Of a DNA stretch of 64,000 nucleotides, positions 31,376 to 40,413 are shown one piece after another. This DNA comes from Rhodococcus pseudokoreensis (GTDB lineage: Bacteria > Actinomycetota > Actinomycetes > Mycobacteriales > Mycobacteriaceae). The stretch spans positions 3,348,001 to 3,412,000 of the forward strand of contig NZ_CP070619.1 in the NCBI RefSeq assembly GCF_017068395.1. Reading direction: 5' to 3'. The position numbers and the translations under genes were made by a program. The notes under the pieces were generated by a model, which was given only the letters and a program-made list of their open reading frames with translations, was not told where the DNA came from and ran no database searches. Position 1 is the stretch's first letter. Each line of letters starts with the position of its first letter.

Positions 31376-32917
31376 ATGACTCAGACAGCGCCCTCCTCCT
31401 CCGAAGGGGAAACCGTCCCCGGTGCACACCTGGCCGGCGCCGGGCTGATCAAACCCGGCTATCACCCGCGACTGACCAACGACGATCTCGCGCCGCTGAA
31501 GACCCAGTCGTGGTCGTCGTACAACATCTTCGCGTTCTGGATGTCCGACGTGCACAGCGTCGGCGGGTACGTCACCGCGGGCAGCCTGTTCGCGCTCGGG
31601 CTGACCAGCTGGCAGGTCCTCGTCGCCCTGGTGGTCGGCATCGCGATCGTCAACGTGTTCGCGAACCTGGTGGCCAAGCCCAGCCAGGTCACCGGTGTCC
31701 CCTACCCGGTCATGTGCCGCAGCGCCTTCGGCGTCCTGGGGGCGAACGTCCCTGCCGTCATCCGCGGCCTCATCGCGGTGGCCTGGTACGGAATCCAGAC
31801 CTACCTGGCGTCGCACGCGTTCGTGATCCTCGGACTGAAGATCTGGCCGGGCCTGGCGCCCTGGGCGGACGTGCACGAGCACGGATTCCTCGGACTGTCG
31901 GCGCTCGGCTGGGCCGGGTTCATGACGATGTGGGTGCTGCAGGCGCTGGTGTTCTGGCGCGGCATGGAAAGTATCCGCAAGTTCATCGACTTCTGCGGCC
32001 CCGCCGTCTACATCGTGATGTTGATGCTCGCCATCTACCTGATCAGCGAGGCCGGGTGGTCGAACATCAGCCTGAACCTCGGCGAGGTGAACTACACCGG
32101 CTGGTCGGCCGTCCCCGTGGTGCTGGGCGCGATCGCCCTTGTCGTGTCGTACTTCTCGGGCCCGATGCTCAACTTCGGCGACTTCTCCCGGTACGGAAAG
32201 ACGTTCGCCGCGGTCAAGCGCGGCAACTTCCTCGGCCTCCCGGTGAACTTCCTGTTCTTCTCGATCCTCACCGTCGTCACCGCGTCGGCGACCCTGCCCG
32301 TGTACGGGCGGCTGATCACCGATCCGGTCGAGACGGTCGCGCAGATGGACAACCTGTTCGCCGTCGTTCTCGGTCTGCTCACCTTCATCGTCGCCACCAT
32401 CGGTATCAACATCGTCGCCAACTTCGTGTCCCCGGCATTCGACTTCTCGCACGTCAGCCCGCAGCGCATCAGCTGGCGGACGGGCGGAATGATCGCCGCC
32501 GTCGGATCCGTCCTGATCACCCCGTGGAACCTGTACAACAACCCGGAGGTCATCCACTACACGCTCGAGACGCTCGGCGCCTTCATCGGGCCGCTGTTCG
32601 GAATCCTCATCGCGGACTACTACCTGGTGCGCAGGCAGCGGATCATCCTCGACGACATGTTCACCATGTCGCACGACGGAACATACTGGTACAAAAAGGG
32701 TTACAACCCGGCCGCCATCATCTCCACCGTCGTCGGCGCGCTCGTCGCGGTGGTTCCCGTGATCCTCAAGGCCCAGCCGTTCGGACTCGACGTGTGGGGC
32801 ATGGCCGGTGCCGCCCAGTACTCGTGGTTCCTGGGCATGGGCATCGGATTCCTCTGCTATTTCGCACTGTCCACCGGCGCGCGTCGCGCGCACCGCACCG
32901 CAACGGTCGAGGCGTAG
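31376..32917 (+). CDS. NCS1-family permease, probable allantoin/purine transporter
   Basis: A 513-residue integral membrane protein with about 12 helices. The opening after a 40-residue cytoplasmic tail, QSWSSYNIFAFWMSDVHSVG, and the loop PMLNFGDFSRYGK are signatures of nucleobase:cation symporters of the NCS1 family (PucI/Mhp1-like). Placement among allantoin and urate genes makes allantoin, hydantoin or a purine the likely cargo. The ATG at 31376 follows GGGAGC; the frame extends upstream without conserved sequence. The racemase gene begins 10 bp after its stop. Confidence 0.9.
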   Translation: MTQTAPSSSEGETVPGAHLAGAGLIKPGYHPRLTNDDLAPLKTQSWSSYNIFAFWMSDVHSVGGYVTAGSLFALGLTSWQVLVALVVGIAIVNVFANLVAKPSQVTGVPYPVMCRSAFGVLGANVPAVIRGLIAVAWYGIQTYLASHAFVILGLKIWPGLAPWADVHEHGFLGLSALGWAGFMTMWVLQALVFWRGMESIRKFIDFCGPAVYIVMLMLAIYLISEAGWSNISLNLGEVNYTGWSAVPVVLGAIALVVSYFSGPMLNFGDFSRYGKTFAAVKRGNFLGLPVNFLFFSILTVVTASATLPVYGRLITDPVETVAQMDNLFAVVLGLLTFIVATIGINIVANFVSPAFDFSHVSPQRISWRTGGMIAAVGSVLITPWNLYNNPEVIHYTLETLGAFIGPLFGILIADYYLVRRQRIILDDMFTMSHDGTYWYKKGYNPAAIISTVVGALVAVVPVILKAQPFGLDVWGMAGAAQYSWFLGMGIGFLCYFALSTGARRAHRTATVEA

Positions 32918-32927
32918 GTCGAGGAAC

Positions 32928-33656
32928 GTGCACATCAAGATCGTCAATCCCAACACCACCCGGGCGATGACCGACAAGATCGGCGACTGCGCCCGCTCCG
33001 TCGCCGGGCCCGGGACGCTCGTCGAGGCGGTGAGCCCGCAGATGGGCCCCGCCTCGATCGAGAGTCACTACGACGAAGCACTCAGTGTCCCCGGGCTTCT
33101 CGAGGAGATCGCGCGCGGCGAGGAGGCCGGCGTGGACGGGTACGTGATCGCGTGCTTCGGCGATCCGGGCCTCGACGCGGCCCGGGAACTGGCATCCGGG
33201 CCCGTGCTGGGCATCGCCGAGGCGGCCATGCACACCGCGAGCTTCCTCGGCCGCGGGTTCAGCGTCGTCACCACACTGGGACGCACCCGGGGCCGGGCGT
33301 GGGAACTCGCCGAACGGTATGGCATGCAACGCTTCTGCCTCGGGGTGCACGCGTGCGAGATCGCCGTCCTCGACCTCGACCGCGACCCCGACGCGGTGAA
33401 GGTGATCACCGAGGCCTGCCGCGCCGCCCTCGACCGGGACGGTTCGGACGCGATCGTGCTGGGCTGCGCGGGCATGGCGGACCTGTGCGCGGTCATCTCG
33501 GCGGAACTCGGGGTGCCGGTGGTCGACGGCGTGGCGGCGGCGACCCTCATGGTGCAGTCCCTCGTGACGCTCGGTCTGCGAACCGGCGCGCGCGGCGAGT
33601 TCGCTGCTCCCCTGCCCAAGAAGTACACCGGACTGCTCGAGGGTTTCGGTCGCTGA
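32928..33656 (+). CDS. Asp/Glu/hydantoin racemase family, probable allantoin racemase
   Basis: A 242-residue protein of the hydantoin/Asp/Glu racemase family. It opens IKIVNPNTTRAMTDKI, and the two active-site cysteines are in YVIACFGDPGLDAA (near 70) and IVLGCAGMADLC (near 182), as expected for cofactor-independent two-base racemases. In a urate/allantoin operon it most likely interconverts R- and S-allantoin (HpxA-like). The GTG at 32928 follows GAGGAAC; a larger upstream frame overlaps the permease and is not used. OHCU decarboxylase follows 73 bp later. Confidence 0.87.
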   Translation: MHIKIVNPNTTRAMTDKIGDCARSVAGPGTLVEAVSPQMGPASIESHYDEALSVPGLLEEIARGEEAGVDGYVIACFGDPGLDAARELASGPVLGIAEAAMHTASFLGRGFSVVTTLGRTRGRAWELAERYGMQRFCLGVHACEIAVLDLDRDPDAVKVITEACRAALDRDGSDAIVLGCAGMADLCAVISAELGVPVVDGVAAATLMVQSLVTLGLRTGARGEFAAPLPKKYTGLLEGFGR

Positions 33657-33729
33657 CCGGAACCGCTGCGCCCCGTGCGCCATTGTGGTAGCCAGAGGTA
33701 CCGAAAAGGCGCACGAGCGAGGAGCCGTC

Positions 33730-34242
33730 ATGACCGAACCGCCCGGCCTGATCGCGTTCAACGCGCTGAGCAACGCGCGGGCCGTCGACCTGCTGGTGCA
33801 GTGCTGCGCGTCGACGGTGTGGGCGCAGCGGATGGTCGCCGGCCGGCCGTTCCCGTCCGCCGACGCGCTGCACACCGCCGCCGACACCGTGCTGGCCGAC
33901 CTGAGCGAGTCCGAGGTCGACGCGGCCCTGGCCGGGCATCCGCGAATCGGCGACCGCGCGGACAACCCGTCGTCCGCGCGCGAACAGTCGGGGGTCGCGT
34001 CCGCCGACGACGACGTCCGCGCGCGCCTGCGGTCGGGTAACGAGGAGTACGAGCAGAAGTTCGGGCACGTCTACCTGGTGTGCGCGTCGGGTCGGTCGGC
34101 GCAGGAACTGCTCGACGTGCTGCACGCGCGCCTCGGCAACGACGCCGCGACGGAACGCGGGATCCTGCGGACCGAACTGGCCGCCATCAACCGGTTGCGC
34201 CTGGACCGCCTTCTCGGCGAGATCGGAGACGGAGCCCACTGA
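33730..34242 (+). CDS. uraD: OHCU decarboxylase
   Basis: A 170-residue protein of the UraD family. FNALSNARAVDLLVQCCAS near the N-terminus, the catalytic histidine in LAGHPRIGDR (His70), SSAREQSGV, and YLVCASGRSAQELLDVLHAR match the conserved positions. It decarboxylates 2-oxo-4-hydroxy-4-carboxy-5-ureidoimidazoline to S-allantoin, the third step of urate oxidation. The ATG at 33730 follows GGAGCC. Its stop overlaps the next start (TGATG), so it is coupled to HIU hydrolase. Confidence 0.94.
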   Translation: MTEPPGLIAFNALSNARAVDLLVQCCASTVWAQRMVAGRPFPSADALHTAADTVLADLSESEVDAALAGHPRIGDRADNPSSAREQSGVASADDDVRARLRSGNEEYEQKFGHVYLVCASGRSAQELLDVLHARLGNDAATERGILRTELAAINRLRLDRLLGEIGDGAH

Positions 34243-34571
34243 TGTCCAAGATCCTCAGCACCCACGTACTCGACGCCACCGACGGCACACCCGCCGCCGG
34301 GGTGCACGTGCGACTGTTGTCCCCGGACGGCGACGTCCTCGCCAGCGCGACCACCGATTCGGACGGCCGCGTCGCCGAGTTCGCGCCCGACGGCCTGACC
34401 GCGGCCACCTATTCGCTGGTCTTCGCCACGGGCGACTACTTCGCCGCTCGCGGCCGGGAGACGTTCTACCCGGAGGTGACCGTCACGTTCGTCCTCGACG
34501 ACCCTCAGCGGGGGTATCACGTCCCGTTGCTGTTGTCCCCGTTCGCCTATTCCACCTACCGCGGGAGCTGA
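34242..34571 (+). CDS. uraH: 5-hydroxyisourate hydrolase
   Basis: A 109-residue transthyretin-like protein. It opens SKILSTHVLDATDGTPAAGV, with the conserved His in STHVLD, and ends with the tetrapeptide YRGS that separates HIU hydrolases from true transthyretins; the catalytic His is in GYHVPLLLSPFAYST. It hydrolyses 5-hydroxyisourate to OHCU, between uricase and UraD. It overlaps uraD by one base and lies 2 bp before uricase. Confidence 0.95.
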   Translation: MSKILSTHVLDATDGTPAAGVHVRLLSPDGDVLASATTDSDGRVAEFAPDGLTAATYSLVFATGDYFAARGRETFYPEVTVTFVLDDPQRGYHVPLLLSPFAYSTYRGS

Positions 34572-34573
34572 AG

Positions 34574-35485
34574 ATGACCGACCTCACCGGCGCCATCATT
34601 CTGGGCGACAACCAGTACGGCAAGGCCGAGAACCGCATCGTGCGGATCTACCGCGACACCCCCCGGCACGAGATCCGGGACGTGAGCGTGTCGACGTGCC
34701 TGCGTGGCGACTTCTCGGCGGCGCACCTCGCCGGCGACCAGAGTTCGGTGCTGCCCACCGACACCCAGAAGCAGACGGCGTACTCCTACGCGAAGGAGAA
34801 GGGACTCGACTCCATCGAGGAGTACGGGCTGACGCTGGCACGGCACTTCGTGGACGACGTGGCCCCCGTCGAAGGCGCCCGCATCGAGATCGAGGAATAC
34901 GCGTGGCAGCGCGCCGTGGTCGACGGAGCGGAACACGACCACACCTGGGTGCGCAAGGGCGAGGAGGTGCGCACCGCGGCGATCACCGTCGACGCCGACG
35001 GCACGTGGGTGGTCGGCGGGCTCAAGGATCTGGTGATCCTCAAGTCCACGGGCAGCGAATTCTTCGGATTCCTGAAGGATGAGTACACGATCCTCGAGGA
35101 GACCCACGACCGGGTGATGGCGACGTCGCTGGTCGTGCAGTGGCGGTTCGTCACCACCGACGTGGACTGGAACAGCGTCTACGCCGGCATCAAGGAGCAG
35201 ATCGTCGCGACGTTCGCGACCGTCCATTCGCTCGCCCTGCAGCAGACGCTGTACGAGATCGGCAAGGCGATCCTGGAGCGCTACCCCGTGCTCGCGGAAG
35301 TGCGACTGTCCGCGCCGAACAAGCACCACTTCGCCCACGACCTCGCCCGTTTCGGTGTGGAGAACGACAACGAGGTCTTCCACGCCGCCGACCGCCCGTA
35401 CGGCCTGATCCAGGCCACGGTGCAGCGTTCCGACGCCCCGGAACCCGGGCCCGCGTGGTCCGCGTACGCGGGGTGGCTCAGCTGA
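34574..35485 (+). CDS. uox: urate oxidase (uricase)
   Basis: A 303-residue cofactor-free uricase with two T-fold halves. GDNQYGKAENRIVRIYRDT carries the conserved Lys of the catalytic charge relay, VLPTDTQKQTAYSYAKEKG has the Thr of the active site, and the C-terminal half has SAPNKHHFAHDL. It oxidises urate to 5-hydroxyisourate and H2O2. Length is typical. It starts 2 bp after uraH and its stop overlaps the deaminase start by one base (TGATG), giving uraD-uraH-uox-deaminase as a tight run. Confidence 0.95.
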   Translation: MTDLTGAIILGDNQYGKAENRIVRIYRDTPRHEIRDVSVSTCLRGDFSAAHLAGDQSSVLPTDTQKQTAYSYAKEKGLDSIEEYGLTLARHFVDDVAPVEGARIEIEEYAWQRAVVDGAEHDHTWVRKGEEVRTAAITVDADGTWVVGGLKDLVILKSTGSEFFGFLKDEYTILEETHDRVMATSLVVQWRFVTTDVDWNSVYAGIKEQIVATFATVHSLALQQTLYEIGKAILERYPVLAEVRLSAPNKHHFAHDLARFGVENDNEVFHAADRPYGLIQATVQRSDAPEPGPAWSAYAGWLS

Positions 35486-36852
35486 TGTCCGACGCCCCCG
35501 GCACGGTCGTCGTCGCCGGCGCCTACGTCGCCACGGTCGACACGTCGGGCACCGAGCATCCGGACGGTTACGTCGTCGTGCGGGGCAACCGCATCGTCGA
35601 CGTCGGTGCCGGCCGCGCGCCGGTGGTCGAGGGCGCACGGGTCGTCGACGGACGCGGCTGCCTGCTGACACCCGGGCTGGTGAACACCCACCACCACCTG
35701 TACCAGTGGATCACCCGCGGGCTCGCCGCCGACGACAACCTGTTCGGCTGGCTGACCACCCTCTACCCGATCTGGGCGGGCATCGACGCCGACGCCGTCC
35801 GGACCGCGGCCACCGGCGGTCTCGCCTGGCTGGCGAAACACGGGTGCACGACCACCACCGACCACCATTACGTCGTGCCCCGCGACGGCGGCGACGTGTT
35901 CGGCGCCGAGATCGAGGCCGCCCGGACCGTCGGGCTGCGGTTCCACCCCAGCCGGGGGTCGATGGACCTCGGCCACAGCCAGGGCGGGTTGCCACCCGAC
36001 TCGGTGGTGGAGCGTCTCGACGACGTCCTGACGGGCACCCAGGACGTCATCGACCGCTGGCACGACCCTTCGCCCGACTCGATGCTGAGGGTCGCGGTGG
36101 CGCCCTGCTCCCCGTTCTCCGTCACCGCCGACCTGCTGACGGAGGCCGCAGCCCTCGCCCGGTCCGCCGGCGTGCGACTGCACACCCACCTCGCGGAAAC
36201 CGTTGACGAGCAGGACTTCTGCCTCGACCGGTTCGGCTGCACCCCGGTGCAGTACATGGAGCGACTCGGCTGGGTGGGTCCCGACGTCTGGTACGCCCAC
36301 GCCGTCCACCTCGACGACGTCGCGATCAGCACCCTGGCCGGCACCCGTACCGGTGTCGCCCACTGCCCCACGTCCAATGCCCGCCTCGGCGCCGGGATCG
36401 CCCGGGCCCGGGACCTCCACGCGGCCGGGGTCCCGCTGGGACTCGGTGTCGACGGCGCCGCCAGCAACGAGGCGTGCAACATGCTCGAGGAGGCCCGCCA
36501 CGCCGTGCTGTTCGCCCGGGCCCGCGGCGGCCCGCGCGAGATGACGGTGCGCACCGCGCTGGAACTCGCCACCATCGGCGGAGCCCGGGTGCTCGGCCGG
36601 GACGACGAACTCGGCTCCCTCGAACCCGGCAAACTCGCCGACCTCGCGCTGTGGCGAGTCGACACCCTCGCGCATTCCGGCATCACCGACCCGGTGGCGG
36701 CCTTGGTCCTCGGGGCCACCGCGCCGCTGGAGTTGCTCCTGGTGAACGGGCGCGCCGTCGTCGAGCGTGGGAGAGTGATCACCGTGAACGAGGACGACGT
36801 CGCCGCGGAGGTCGAGCAGGCCCACCGGGCCCTGGTGCGCAAGGCGGGGTGA
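35485..36852 (+). CDS. 8-oxoguanine deaminase (amidohydrolase, ATZ/TRZ family)
   Basis: A 455-residue zinc amidohydrolase. The first metal motif, TPGLVNTHHHLYQWITRGLA, with HHHLYQ is characteristic of 8-oxoguanine deaminases. Further ligands are in VRLHTHLAETVDEQDFC and VAHCPTSNARLGAG, and GVDGAASNEACNM supplies the last Asp. It deaminates 8-oxoguanine to urate, a direct entry into the uricase route that bypasses xanthine dehydrogenase. It overlaps the uox stop by one base and precedes the FAD-subunit gene by 4 bp. Confidence 0.88.
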   Translation: MSDAPGTVVVAGAYVATVDTSGTEHPDGYVVVRGNRIVDVGAGRAPVVEGARVVDGRGCLLTPGLVNTHHHLYQWITRGLAADDNLFGWLTTLYPIWAGIDADAVRTAATGGLAWLAKHGCTTTTDHHYVVPRDGGDVFGAEIEAARTVGLRFHPSRGSMDLGHSQGGLPPDSVVERLDDVLTGTQDVIDRWHDPSPDSMLRVAVAPCSPFSVTADLLTEAAALARSAGVRLHTHLAETVDEQDFCLDRFGCTPVQYMERLGWVGPDVWYAHAVHLDDVAISTLAGTRTGVAHCPTSNARLGAGIARARDLHAAGVPLGLGVDGAASNEACNMLEEARHAVLFARARGGPREMTVRTALELATIGGARVLGRDDELGSLEPGKLADLALWRVDTLAHSGITDPVAALVLGATAPLELLLVNGRAVVERGRVITVNEDDVAAEVEQAHRALVRKAG

Positions 36853-36856
36853 GACC

Positions 36857-37666
36857 ATGGATCTGTCGTTCGTGACGGAGGTCTCGGCGCCGCGCAGCCG
36901 GGACGACCTGCCCGCCCCGGAACCCGGAACGGCGTACCTGGCGGGCGGCACCTGGCTGTATTCGGAGCCGCAACCGAGGGTCACCCGGCTGGTCGACCTG
37001 GCCACCCTCGACTGGCCCGCGATCACTGTCCACGACGACGGACTCGAACTCGCCGCGACGTGCACCATCGAGAATCTCTGCCACGCACCGCTTCCCGCCG
37101 AGTGGACGGCGAAGACCCTGTTCCGGCCGTGCGCCGAGTCGCTCGTCGCGTCATGGAAGATCTGGCACACGGCGACCGTCGGCGGCAACCTCGCGCTGGC
37201 ACTGCCTGCCGGCGCGATGATCACGCTGTGCTGCGCGCTCGACGCCGAACTCCTGATCTGGACCCCCGACGGCGGTGAACGCCGGGTTCCGGTGGACCAG
37301 TTCGTCACCGGGGCGGGCCGCGCGACGCTGGGGGCCGGTGAACTGATCCGCAGCATCCACCTCCCCGCCGCCGCGTTGCGGGGCCGCACGTCGCTGCGCA
37401 AGATCGCGTACTCGCCGCTCGGCCGGTCCGGCGCGCTGCTCGCCGGACGCGTCGGCACGGACGGATTCACGCTGACCGTCACCGCGTCGACCGTCCGCCC
37501 GTTCGTCCTGCGCTTCCCCGTCGTGCCCGGCGTCGACGAGTTGAGCGCCGTTCTGGCCGAACGGATCTCCCCCGACGACTACCTGACGGACGCGCACGGC
37601 GCCGCGGACTGGCGTCGTCATGTCACGGGCGTCCTCGCCGAGGAGATCCGGAGGGAGCTGGAATGA
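36857..37666 (+). CDS. xanthine dehydrogenase FAD-binding subunit
   Basis: A 269-residue FAD-binding subunit of the CO/xanthine dehydrogenase group. GTAYLAGGTWLYSEPQP is the first FAD-binding element, and SWKIWHTATVGGNLALALPA carries the TxGGN-type flavin motif. The C-terminal part is the CODH flavoprotein C-domain. It passes electrons from the iron-sulfur clusters to the final acceptor. It starts 4 bp after the deaminase gene and its stop overlaps the large-subunit start by ATGA. The separate FAD chain beside a fused Fe-S/Mo chain is an uncommon arrangement. Confidence 0.9.
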   Translation: MDLSFVTEVSAPRSRDDLPAPEPGTAYLAGGTWLYSEPQPRVTRLVDLATLDWPAITVHDDGLELAATCTIENLCHAPLPAEWTAKTLFRPCAESLVASWKIWHTATVGGNLALALPAGAMITLCCALDAELLIWTPDGGERRVPVDQFVTGAGRATLGAGELIRSIHLPAAALRGRTSLRKIAYSPLGRSGALLAGRVGTDGFTLTVTASTVRPFVLRFPVVPGVDELSAVLAERISPDDYLTDAHGAADWRRHVTGVLAEEIRRELE

Positions 37667-40374
37667 AGTTGACGGTCGACGGTCAGTCGGTGGAGGCCGA
37701 CGCACGGCCCGGTCAGTGCCTGCGCACCTTCCTGCGGGAACAGCAGCGGTTCGCGGTCAAGAAAGGCTGCGACGCCGGGGATTGCGGCGCCTGTTCCGTG
37801 CTGCTCGACGGCGCCCCGGTGCATTCGTGTGTGGTGCCGGCGCATCGCGCGGAGAACCGCGAGGTGACCACCGCCGCCGGTCTCGGCAGTCCCGACCAGC
37901 TTCATCCCGTGCAGCAGCAGTTCGTCGACGCAGCGGGATTCCAGTGCGGGTTCTGCACACCCGGGATGGTGGTCACCGCGTCCGCGCTCGACTCCGGACA
38001 ACGTGCCGATCTGCCGCGCGCACTGAAGGGAAATCTGTGCCGCTGCACCGGCTATCGGTCCGTCCGCGACGCCGTCGGCGGCGTCTGCACCACCGAATCG
38101 GACAGTGCCGGTGAGTCGTTCGGACGGTCGATTCCCGCGCCCGCGGCCACCCGGGTGGTGTGTGGCGCCGAGCCGTACACGCTCGACCTGGCCGTCGACG
38201 GGCTGACGCACATCCAGATCCTCGGCAGCCCGCATCCGCACGCCCGCATCACCCGCCTCGACACGTCCGCCGCCGAGCGACTGCCCGGCGTCCACGCGGT
38301 GCTCACCCACCGCGACAGCCCCGACGTCGCGTTCTCCACCGCGCGTCACGAGTTCCGCACCGACGACCCCGACGACACCCATGTGTTCGACACGATCCTG
38401 CGGTTCCGGGGGCAACGCGTGGCCGCGGTGGTCGCGGACTCGGTCGACATCGCCCGGCGCGCACTGCAGTTGATCGAGGTGGAGTACGAAGTCCTCGAAC
38501 CGGTCTTCGACCCCGACCTCGCGCGCCGCCCGGGCGCACCGCTGCTGCACGGCGACAAGGGCGCCGAGTCCCGGATCGCGGACCCGGCCCGAAATCTGGT
38601 GGCCGAGGTGCACGGCGAGACCGGCGACCTCGCCGCCGGGCTCGCGGCGGCACGGGACACGGGCGCAGTGGTGGAGGGCACGTGGCAGACGCAGCGCGTT
38701 CAGCACACACATCTCGAAACCCACTCGGCCATCGGCTGGCTCGACCCCGACGGTCGACTCACCCTCCGCAGCAGCACCCAGGTGCCGTTCCTCGTCCGCG
38801 ACGAACTCGCCCACCTGTTCTCGCTCGACCGCGCGCAGGTCCGGGTGTTCACGGCCCGTGTCGGGGGCGGCTTCGGCGCGAAGCAGGAGATGCTGGTGGA
38901 GGATCTCGTCGCCCTCGCCGTGCTGCGCACCGGCCGACCGGTGCAGTACGAGTTCACGCGCTCCGACCAGTTCACGATCGCCCCCTGCAGGCATCCCATG
39001 CGGGTGTCGGTGAAGGTCGGTGCCGACGGCGACGGCACGCTGACGGCACTCGCCGTCGACGTGCTCTCGGATGCCGGTGCGTACGGCAATCATTCGGTGG
39101 GCGTGATGTTCCACGGCTGCAGCGAATCCGTTGCGCTGTACCGGTCGCCGAACAAGCGGGTGGACGCCCAGGCCGTCTACACCAACAACCTGCCGTCGGG
39201 GGCGTTCCGCGGCTACGGGCTGGGGCAGATCATCTTCGCGGTAGAGTCCGCGCTCGACCAACTGGCCGCGGAGCTGGGAATCGATCCGTTCGAGTTGCGT
39301 CGTCGCAACGTGGTCGTCCCGGGTGACGACTTCGTCGATTTCGAAGTGGAACACGGCGACCTCACGTACGGCAGCTATGGGCTCGACCAGTGCCTCGACT
39401 TGGCGGAGGCCGCGCTGCGCCGCGGCAACGACGTGCGACCGCCGGACGGTCCGCAGTGGCGGGTCGGCGAGGGCATGGCGGCGTCCATGATCGCGACCAT
39501 CCCGCCGCGGGGGCACTTTGCGGACGTGTCGTGCACCCTCGTCGAGGGCAGCCGGTACGAACTGCGGGTGGGCACGGCCGAGTTCGGGAACGGCACCACC
39601 ACCGTGCACGCGCAGCTCGCCGCGTCCGCGCTCGGCACCACCGCCGACCGGATCACGGTGCTCCAATCCGACACCGACGTCGCCGGGCACGACACCGGAG
39701 CATTCGGTTCGGCAGGCACGGTCGTCGCCGGGAAGGCGGTCCATCTCGCCGGAACCCGGCTGCGGGAGCAGCTGTTCGACGTCGCACGCCGCGTCGCGGG
39801 CGCCGCCGAGGACAGCGACTGCGCGCTCACACCCGACGCGGTCGTGGTCGCCGGGCGGACCGTCGAACTCGACAAGCTGGTGCCCGAGGGACCGCTCCGG
39901 GCCGAGGGCCACCACGACGGCACCCCGCGGTCGGTGGTGTTCAACGTGCACGCCTTCCGGGTGGCGGTCGACACCGTCACCGGGGAGGTCCGGATCCTGC
40001 AGTCCATCCAGGCGGCGGATGCGGGCACGGTCCTCAACCCGCAGCAGTGCCGCGGGCAGGTCGAGGGCGGCGTGGCGCAGGCGATCGGCAGCGCGCTGCA
40101 CGAGGAGATCCTGCTCGACGGCGCCGGCACCGTGCTGAACCCGCAGCTGCGGAACTATCACATCCCGCAGCTCGTGGACGTGCCGGACACCGAGGTCTAT
40201 TTCGCGGACACGTACGACGAACTGGGCCCGCACGGCGCGAAGTCGATGAGCGAGTCTCCGTACAATCCGGTCGCCCCGGCCCTGGCCAACGCGATCGCGG
40301 ACGCCACCGGCGCCCGGCTGCGGCGGCTCCCGATGACCCCCGCCGCCGTCTGGCGTGCGCTGACGCACCCGTGA
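37663..40374 (+). CDS. xanthine dehydrogenase, fused [2Fe-2S] and molybdenum-binding subunit
   Basis: A 903-residue fusion. Residues 1-150 hold two [2Fe-2S] domains: a plant-type cluster in KKGCDAGDCGACSVLLDG plus a later Cys, and a second in FQCGFCTPGMV with GNLCRCTGYRSV. Residues 165-903 are the molybdopterin-binding domains, with GGGFGAKQE, the SGAFRGYGLGQ loop, and the C-terminal GAKSMSESPYNPVAPALANA carrying the likely catalytic Glu. It should hydroxylate hypoxanthine/xanthine to urate. The stop codon is inside the hairpin repeat at 40368-40413. The domain order resembles aldehyde oxidoreductases of the Mop type, so another heterocycle or aldehyde substrate is possible, but the operon points to purines. 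Confidence 0.9.
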   Translation: MKLTVDGQSVEADARPGQCLRTFLREQQRFAVKKGCDAGDCGACSVLLDGAPVHSCVVPAHRAENREVTTAAGLGSPDQLHPVQQQFVDAAGFQCGFCTPGMVVTASALDSGQRADLPRALKGNLCRCTGYRSVRDAVGGVCTTESDSAGESFGRSIPAPAATRVVCGAEPYTLDLAVDGLTHIQILGSPHPHARITRLDTSAAERLPGVHAVLTHRDSPDVAFSTARHEFRTDDPDDTHVFDTILRFRGQRVAAVVADSVDIARRALQLIEVEYEVLEPVFDPDLARRPGAPLLHGDKGAESRIADPARNLVAEVHGETGDLAAGLAAARDTGAVVEGTWQTQRVQHTHLETHSAIGWLDPDGRLTLRSSTQVPFLVRDELAHLFSLDRAQVRVFTARVGGGFGAKQEMLVEDLVALAVLRTGRPVQYEFTRSDQFTIAPCRHPMRVSVKVGADGDGTLTALAVDVLSDAGAYGNHSVGVMFHGCSESVALYRSPNKRVDAQAVYTNNLPSGAFRGYGLGQIIFAVESALDQLAAELGIDPFELRRRNVVVPGDDFVDFEVEHGDLTYGSYGLDQCLDLAEAALRRGNDVRPPDGPQWRVGEGMAASMIATIPPRGHFADVSCTLVEGSRYELRVGTAEFGNGTTTVHAQLAASALGTTADRITVLQSDTDVAGHDTGAFGSAGTVVAGKAVHLAGTRLREQLFDVARRVAGAAEDSDCALTPDAVVVAGRTVELDKLVPEGPLRAEGHHDGTPRSVVFNVHAFRVAVDTVTGEVRILQSIQAADAGTVLNPQQCRGQVEGGVAQAIGSALHEEILLDGAGTVLNPQLRNYHIPQLVDVPDTEVYFADTYDELGPHGAKSMSESPYNPVAPALANAIADATGARLRRLPMTPAAVWRALTHP

Positions 40375-40413
40375 GTACTTATTAACGTCGGGGGGTTAAT
40401 AAGTACTCACGGG
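40368..40413. repeat. dispersed hairpin element, copy 3
   Basis: Perfect 19-base arms CCCGTGAGTACTTATTAAC and complement around the loop GTCGGGGG. Compared with copy 1, a G in the left arm is A here and the matching C in the right arm is T, so pairing is kept by a double change. The element contains the stop codons of both convergent neighbours: the xdh TGA at 40372-40374 and the NUDIX TAA at 40384-40382. Confidence 0.9.

Noticed and set aside
37618..40368. A 916-residue antisense frame opposite xanthine dehydrogenase
   Set aside because: The opposite strand encodes unmistakable Fe-S and molybdenum motifs. The antisense product is low-complexity His/Arg/Gly-rich with no recognisable domain.
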